Below, piece after piece: positions 7,897-11,256 of a stretch of DNA of 11,256 bases. The notes under the pieces are model-generated. The model did not search any database. It saw nothing but the letters and a program-made list of their open reading frames with translations, and was not told where the DNA came from. Each line of letters starts with the position of its first letter. The first letter of the stretch is position 1. The position numbers were made by a program, and so were the translations under genes. The stretch comes from Euperipatoides rowelli (Eukaryota; Onychophora; Udeonychophora; Euonychophora; Peripatopsidae), in the NCBI GenBank assembly GCA_003024985.2, contig PXIH01S0000821.1. One strand, 5' to 3'.

Positions 7897-8358
7897 CCAG
7901 TTAAATTAGATAATTTTTGGACGTTTAGGGGGAAAAATTAGTAAATTTTTGCACCATTTTACCATTTTATTTAATATAAAGTCCCCACCAATCGGGTGTG
8001 TGCTTTAGCCGCCATATTGGAAAATGGCGACCGTAAATTGTTTTTGTTTTTTTCATTTTTAAAGGAAATGGTAGTCCGCACGACAAAATTACAATAGTTA
8101 GTAATTGTAGAAAATTAAACTCTCTACAAAAAATATGATACCGTATCACTTTAAGGCTTGGACATAACGTTTAGCCGCAAAAAAACAGTGACGTAATTTG
8201 TCTGGATGCTGCAACTTTTTGCATCAATACCCACTCAAACTATTTATTTATTTTATTTATAGAAGGTGCGGGATCTTCACCTAGGGGTGGTGTTCCAGAT
8301 CCCAAAAAACTATCCTTCATACTTCTGCAATAATTTTTTTCACTTTAATATATTAAAC
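7897..8358 (+). repeat. Left arm of the large inverted repeat
   Basis: It includes GCCGCCATATT at 8008-8018 (complement AATATGGCGGC, matching the YY1 consensus AAnATGGCGGC) and a short hairpin of TTGTAGA/TCTACAA (8105-8111 / 8123-8129). The arm-specific segment at about 8250-8317 contains GGGATC/GATCCC (8270-8275 / 8298-8303) and AGGTG/CACCT dyads. The 60-codon minus frame at 7967-8149 lies wholly inside the arm and is not a gene. Confidence 0.7.
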
Positions 8359-8802
8359 AAGAGTGTATTTANAATGTAAATAGTTTGGTTACATGTACTC
8401 AGAATTGTTTTTACAATTAAATCAAAGTGTGTGGGAGAGTAGGGGGTGGGGTTAAAATTAGACATGAAAATTAATTTGTATAATATATAAAACTTTTGTA
8501 ATATTTAGTCTAATTCTTATACTCATACATTCATTTAATTTTCAACTTTAATTGAACAAATAGTATAATAAATAAAACGTAATACCGTAGTAAGTAATTA
8601 TTATTCGATTAACACTTCATAAAACTATCAGAATTAAAATGATGTATTAATAAAACTATTAAAAGTCTACAATTTTTTTCTTCTAAATTAAGTCTACTTT
8701 ATTTACTGAAAATTTTCTCTTTTATTTGAAACGTTTCCTGCCAAAAAAATTAATTATTGTCTGCTAGTTTTTATTTAATATAATATAGGCTACACTTTTG
8801 GG

Positions 8803-9191
8803 TTAACATATTAAAGTGAAAAAAACCTATTGCAAAAGTATGATTTATAGTGTCAGTGGGTATTAAGGCAAAGAGTTGCAGCATCCATACAAATTACAAC
8901 TTCGCTGTTTTTTGGGCTATAAAGTGATATAAATCTTTTTTGTAGAGAATTTTATTCTCTACAATTATTATAATATATATGGTAATTTTGTCGTGCGAAC
9001 TACCATTTCCTCTAAAAATGCAAATAAAAAGACAATTTACGGTGGCCATTTTCCAATATGGCGGCCAAAGCATACACCTGAACAGTGGGGACTTTTAGTA
9101 TGTTAAATAAAATGGTGAGAGGAAGGTGTCTGCAAAAAATCAGCTTGTTGCTAATTTCCCCCCCCCCCCCTAAAAAGTCTAATTTGACCGG
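8803..9191 (-). repeat. Right arm of the large inverted repeat
   Basis: It includes AATATGGCGGC at 9055-9065, the counterpart of the left-arm YY1-like site. A 10-bp perfect hairpin TTGTAGAGAA-TTTTA-TTCTCTACAA lies at 8940-8964, and a 13-base C run at 9158-9170 where the left arm has only five G (7928-7932). The 67-codon plus frame at 9085-9288 starts in the arm and runs out of it, so it is not a gene. Confidence 0.7.
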
Positions 9192-9413
9192 ACTAAAGTT
9201 GAAGATAGTATTGATAATATACTGTATCTTTTCAACTGATTTAGTAAATTATAACACCCTGTATAGCCAAAAAAAATTTGAGATTTAATCTGAGATACTG
9301 TTTAATTTTTTTTAAATAAAATAACAACTAACTTAGCGTGATTATAGTTTAATTTATAAAAACAAAATGTACCGGTATATTAAAAAAAAATATAATCAAA
9401 TTTTCATAGGATT
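9192..9413. other. Spacer between inverted repeat and hAT-like element
   Basis: A/T-rich with no gene. ACACCCTGTATAG at 9254-9266 recalls the end of some invertebrate transposons, but no partner end was found. Confidence 0.5.
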
Positions 9414-9421
9414 GCTATAAC
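9414..9421. repeat. Left 8-bp target site duplication, GCTATAAC
   Basis: It matches GCTATAAT at 10245-10252 in seven of eight bases and immediately abuts the TAGGG end of the hAT-like element. Eight bases is the hAT target-duplication length. Confidence 0.75.
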
Positions 9422-10244
9422 TAGGGTTACCAGATTTCTTGACTGTCAAACTTGGACAATTTTAAGTTGACCAAAAAAAAAAAACATTAATTGATATAGA
9501 TTTATTTAGGCTATCTGGAAACAACTTATTTTATGAGATTTTTAATAGTTTTTCAAATAAATCAACAATCTCTTTAGTCTATGAACACTCGTATATTTAA
9601 TAATAATAATAATAATAATAATAATGCTTTAATTTTTTTTTAATTTTAAAATTATTAACTTTTAATTTCAGCATAGCTCGTATCCATTTTTAGAAGAAAT
9701 ATATATTAGAACAATAGAAATTTGGATATGAAATTTATTTCAAATTTTAAAATGAAAGACTCAAAGTTCATTTAAAATAAAATAAACTACAGTATCTTTA
9801 CACTTGACCATTGTTCAAATCGACCAGAGGATGGTTTTGGTTGTTCCCAACATTGTAGGCTAATATTCAATGGATGATTCCGAAGTGAAGTCATTTTTAT
9901 TGTATCATATCTTGAAACATAGCATGAGAAAATAAATGTTATTTTAAAGACATCTAGCTATCACACTGAGGTGACAGAACATACTAAAGTTTTACTAATA
10001 TAATATTAACTGCGGTAGTTAGGTTTAGTTAACAATAAATTATAATTATTAATTTATTATATTATGCATGCCTTTGAATGGATTCAAAACAAGAGAAAAG
10101 ACATAAATTTCAGGATTTTTGTTTTACTACCGTATGTTTGATAAACCGGGATATTCGACGGCCCCAAAACTTCTTATCGGGACACAGCAATTTGAGGCCA
10201 TAAATCTGGACAATCCTGGAAAACCGGGACTTCTGGCAAGCCTA
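9422..10244. mobile_element. 823-bp non-autonomous hAT-like element
   Basis: The left end TAGGGTTACCAGA (9422-9434) matches the complement of the right end, TAGGCTTGCCAGA, at 11 of 13 positions. This YAGGGTTGCCAG type of terminus and an 8-bp target duplication are hallmarks of the hAT superfamily. The right 110 bases repeat short CCGGGA/CGGGA motifs (10146-10151, 10178-10182, 10224-10229), and GGACAAT occurs near both ends (9453-9459 and 10208-10214); such subterminal repeats are common in hAT elements as transposase-binding sites. The interior has an (AAT)n run (9599-9624) and no transposase: no frame longer than about 40 codons resembles the hAT RNase-H or dimerisation domains. The element depended on a transposase encoded elsewhere. 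Strand is undefined. Confidence 0.8.
9599..9624 (+). repeat. (AAT)n microsatellite
   Basis: About eight uninterrupted TAA/AAT units inside the hAT-like element; likely polymorphic in length. Confidence 0.9.
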
Positions 10245-10252
10245 GCTATAAT
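10245..10252. repeat. Right 8-bp target site duplication, GCTATAAT
   Basis: It directly follows the terminal CCTA of the hAT-like element and repeats 9414-9421 with one mismatch. Confidence 0.75.
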
Positions 10253-10801
10253 CCTAATTTGTGCTAGTATAATATTGATCATTATGGTATTATAATTTGA
10301 AATATTAAATTGTAAGATTTGTGGCAAAACCAAAACGAAAAAATAGTTTATACAAAAAATGTAAATACAGTATATTTTTAAATGTTTAACCAATTTTTTT
10401 AAATTGTTGTAATCATTCCTTAAATTCAAATTTAGAAATCTTTTAAAACTACAACAGACCCTAAATTTGAGTTTTAGCGTGGTTCCTAAAATATGCAATT
10501 CAAATCAAAGTGACTCAAATCGAGTATTAAATTTCCATATGGAATGTGATAGATCCTGTACTACATACATAATCTTTTTTTTTATTTTTATGATTTACTG
10601 TACTATATAAAAGAAACAAACTTACAATTTTTTCTTTTCCAGACATTTATATGGCTGAAAAAAAATCTTTAAATAAACATGCTATGTTTCTATTATATAA
10701 ATGGAAAAAATTATATATATAATAGTATGTTTGCATCCAATAATTCTAACCAACTTCTAGAAGTGCTAGAAAGCTGATATTTGGTACTAAAACTGACCAG
10801 A
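10253..10801. other. Unassigned A/T-rich DNA
   Basis: No gene is recognised. The 123-codon minus-strand frame over 10127-10498 begins in this stretch and ends in the terminal region of the hAT-like element; its low-complexity N-terminal part and transposon-end-derived C-terminal part argue against a gene. TTTTTTCTTTTCCAG ending at 10642 resembles a splice acceptor but leads only to a 26-codon lysine-rich open stretch. Confidence 0.55.
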
Positions 10802-11256
10802 AAAATCTGAAATCCCCAAATTTACATGTAGGGGTGAAAATACAGGCCAAAAACTTATTTTAGGGCACCCCTGGTGATAAAAGTATGCAACTTTTACATA
10901 GGATAGGTCTAGTGATAAAAGTATGCAACTTTTACATAGCACAGGGTTGAATTGACCAGAATGAATTTTCCCCTTTAAAAAATGGGGGGGGGGGGGAATT
11001 ATCTAAAATGGAAATCTGAAAACCCCAAATTTTCATGTTGGGGTGAAAATACAGGCCAAAAACTGATTTTAGGGCACATCTTAAGATTTGAAAACTCCAA
11101 ATTTGCATGTAAGGGGGGAAATAAGGGCATTTTTATTTTATAAAATGACTAGGGTGCTTCTGGTGATAAAAGTATGCAACTTTTACATAGGTCAACAGTG
11201 TTAAATTGACCAGAGTGAATTTTCACCTTTAAAAAAATGGTGGGGGTCGAGGGGGG
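10802..11256 (+). repeat. Satellite-like composite tandem array, runs off the window
   Basis: Three block types recur in order. Block A (66 bp, containing GGGGTGAAAATACAGGCCAA) is at 10802-10867 and 11011-11076, with a degraded third copy near 11086-11130. Block B (32 bp, containing GTGATAAAAGTATGCAACTT) is at 10871-10902, 10909-10940 and 11160-11191. Block C (TTGACCAG-ATGAATTTTC, then CCTTTAAAAAATGG and a G run) is at 10946-10996 and 11200-11256. So the units read A-B-B-C then A-A'-B-C, about 210-250 bp each, with local duplication of B in one and A in the other. Each B carries a perfect hairpin, TAAAAGT-ATGCA-ACTTTTA (first at 10878-10896). No open frame crosses the array, and it continues beyond the last base. 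Confidence 0.85.

Larger units (their letters stand above)
7897..9191. mobile_element. Large foldback-type inverted repeat element
   Basis: The left arm (7897 to about 8358) pairs with the complement of the right arm (about 8803 to 9191). Landmarks in both, from outside in, are CC-GT-AAATTAGA, a G run, CCATTTTATTTAA, AGTCCCC, GCCGCCATATTGGAAAATGG, ACCGTAAATTGT, GGAAATGGTAGT-CGCACGAC, CTCTACAAAAAA, GGATGCTGCAACT, AATACCCACT, CATACTT-TGCAATA and TTTCACTTTAATAT. Identity is about 80% in the best parts by eye. The left arm carries about 70 extra bases (roughly 8250-8317). The roughly 440-base centre holds no gene and one N (8372). No convincing target duplication is visible, so the outer ends are approximate. 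It could be a non-autonomous DNA transposon with very long inverted ends, a Foldback-like element, or two copies of one repeat in opposite orientation. Confidence 0.75.

Noticed and set aside
7967-8149. 60-codon minus-strand frame
   Set aside because: Lies wholly in the left arm of the large inverted repeat and is broken in the equivalent part of the right arm.
9254-9266. ACACCCTGTATAG as a transposon end
   Set aside because: No inverted partner was found within the window and the motif is short.
9085-9288. 67-codon plus frame
   Set aside because: Crosses the outer end of the right arm and includes the poly-C run read as prolines; not a gene.
10127-10498. 123-codon minus-strand open frame, the longest in the window
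   Set aside because: Its C-terminal third is translated from the end of the hAT-like element and the rest is low-complexity A/T-rich translation. No domain is visible.

Overview
The window looks like non-coding nuclear DNA of an animal, probably an invertebrate. It is strongly A+T-rich (roughly 70% by eye), full of A/T and C/G homopolymer runs and microsatellites, contains one N (8372) as in a draft assembly, and has no intact gene, operon, rRNA or tRNA. All open frames of 60-123 codons look like chance or transposon-derived sequence. The species cannot be read from the sequence; the recognisable remnants (mariner, hAT-type and TA-flanked mini-elements, satellite-like tandem repeats, a hammerhead-like fold) are ordinary in invertebrate intergenic or intronic DNA.

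Layout. 1-1000: unassigned A/T-rich DNA with a 14-bp inverted repeat (336-349 / 636-649) and a weak exon-like frame (813-941). 1004-1310: first copy of a dispersed repeat whose second copy is at 7551-7820. 1643-1925: short tandem repeat with poly-C runs. 2137-2175: two adjacent palindromes. 2926-2990: a compact three-way-junction RNA fold that matches a type I hammerhead ribozyme in arm order but has lost core bases. 3507-4231: an internally deleted mariner transposon on the minus strand, with 28-bp terminal repeats, the N- and C-terminal parts of the transposase and no catalytic core. 5222-5275: a splice-acceptor-like tract followed by a short open frame. 5402-5592: a 51-bp direct repeat with a 140-bp period. 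5726-6022: a 297-bp miniature element with TA flanks. 6025-7550: unassigned. 7897-9191: a large imperfect inverted repeat (foldback-type element). 9422-10244: an 823-bp non-autonomous hAT-like element with a near-perfect 8-bp target duplication. 10802-11256: a satellite-like tandem array that runs off the end.

Nothing here works together as a pathway. The biology is a record of several transposon families inserting and decaying. The most notable observations are the internally deleted mariner with preserved ends, the hammerhead-like fold, the long inverted repeat with YY1-like sites conserved in both arms, and two non-autonomous elements whose ends and target duplications can be placed to the base.
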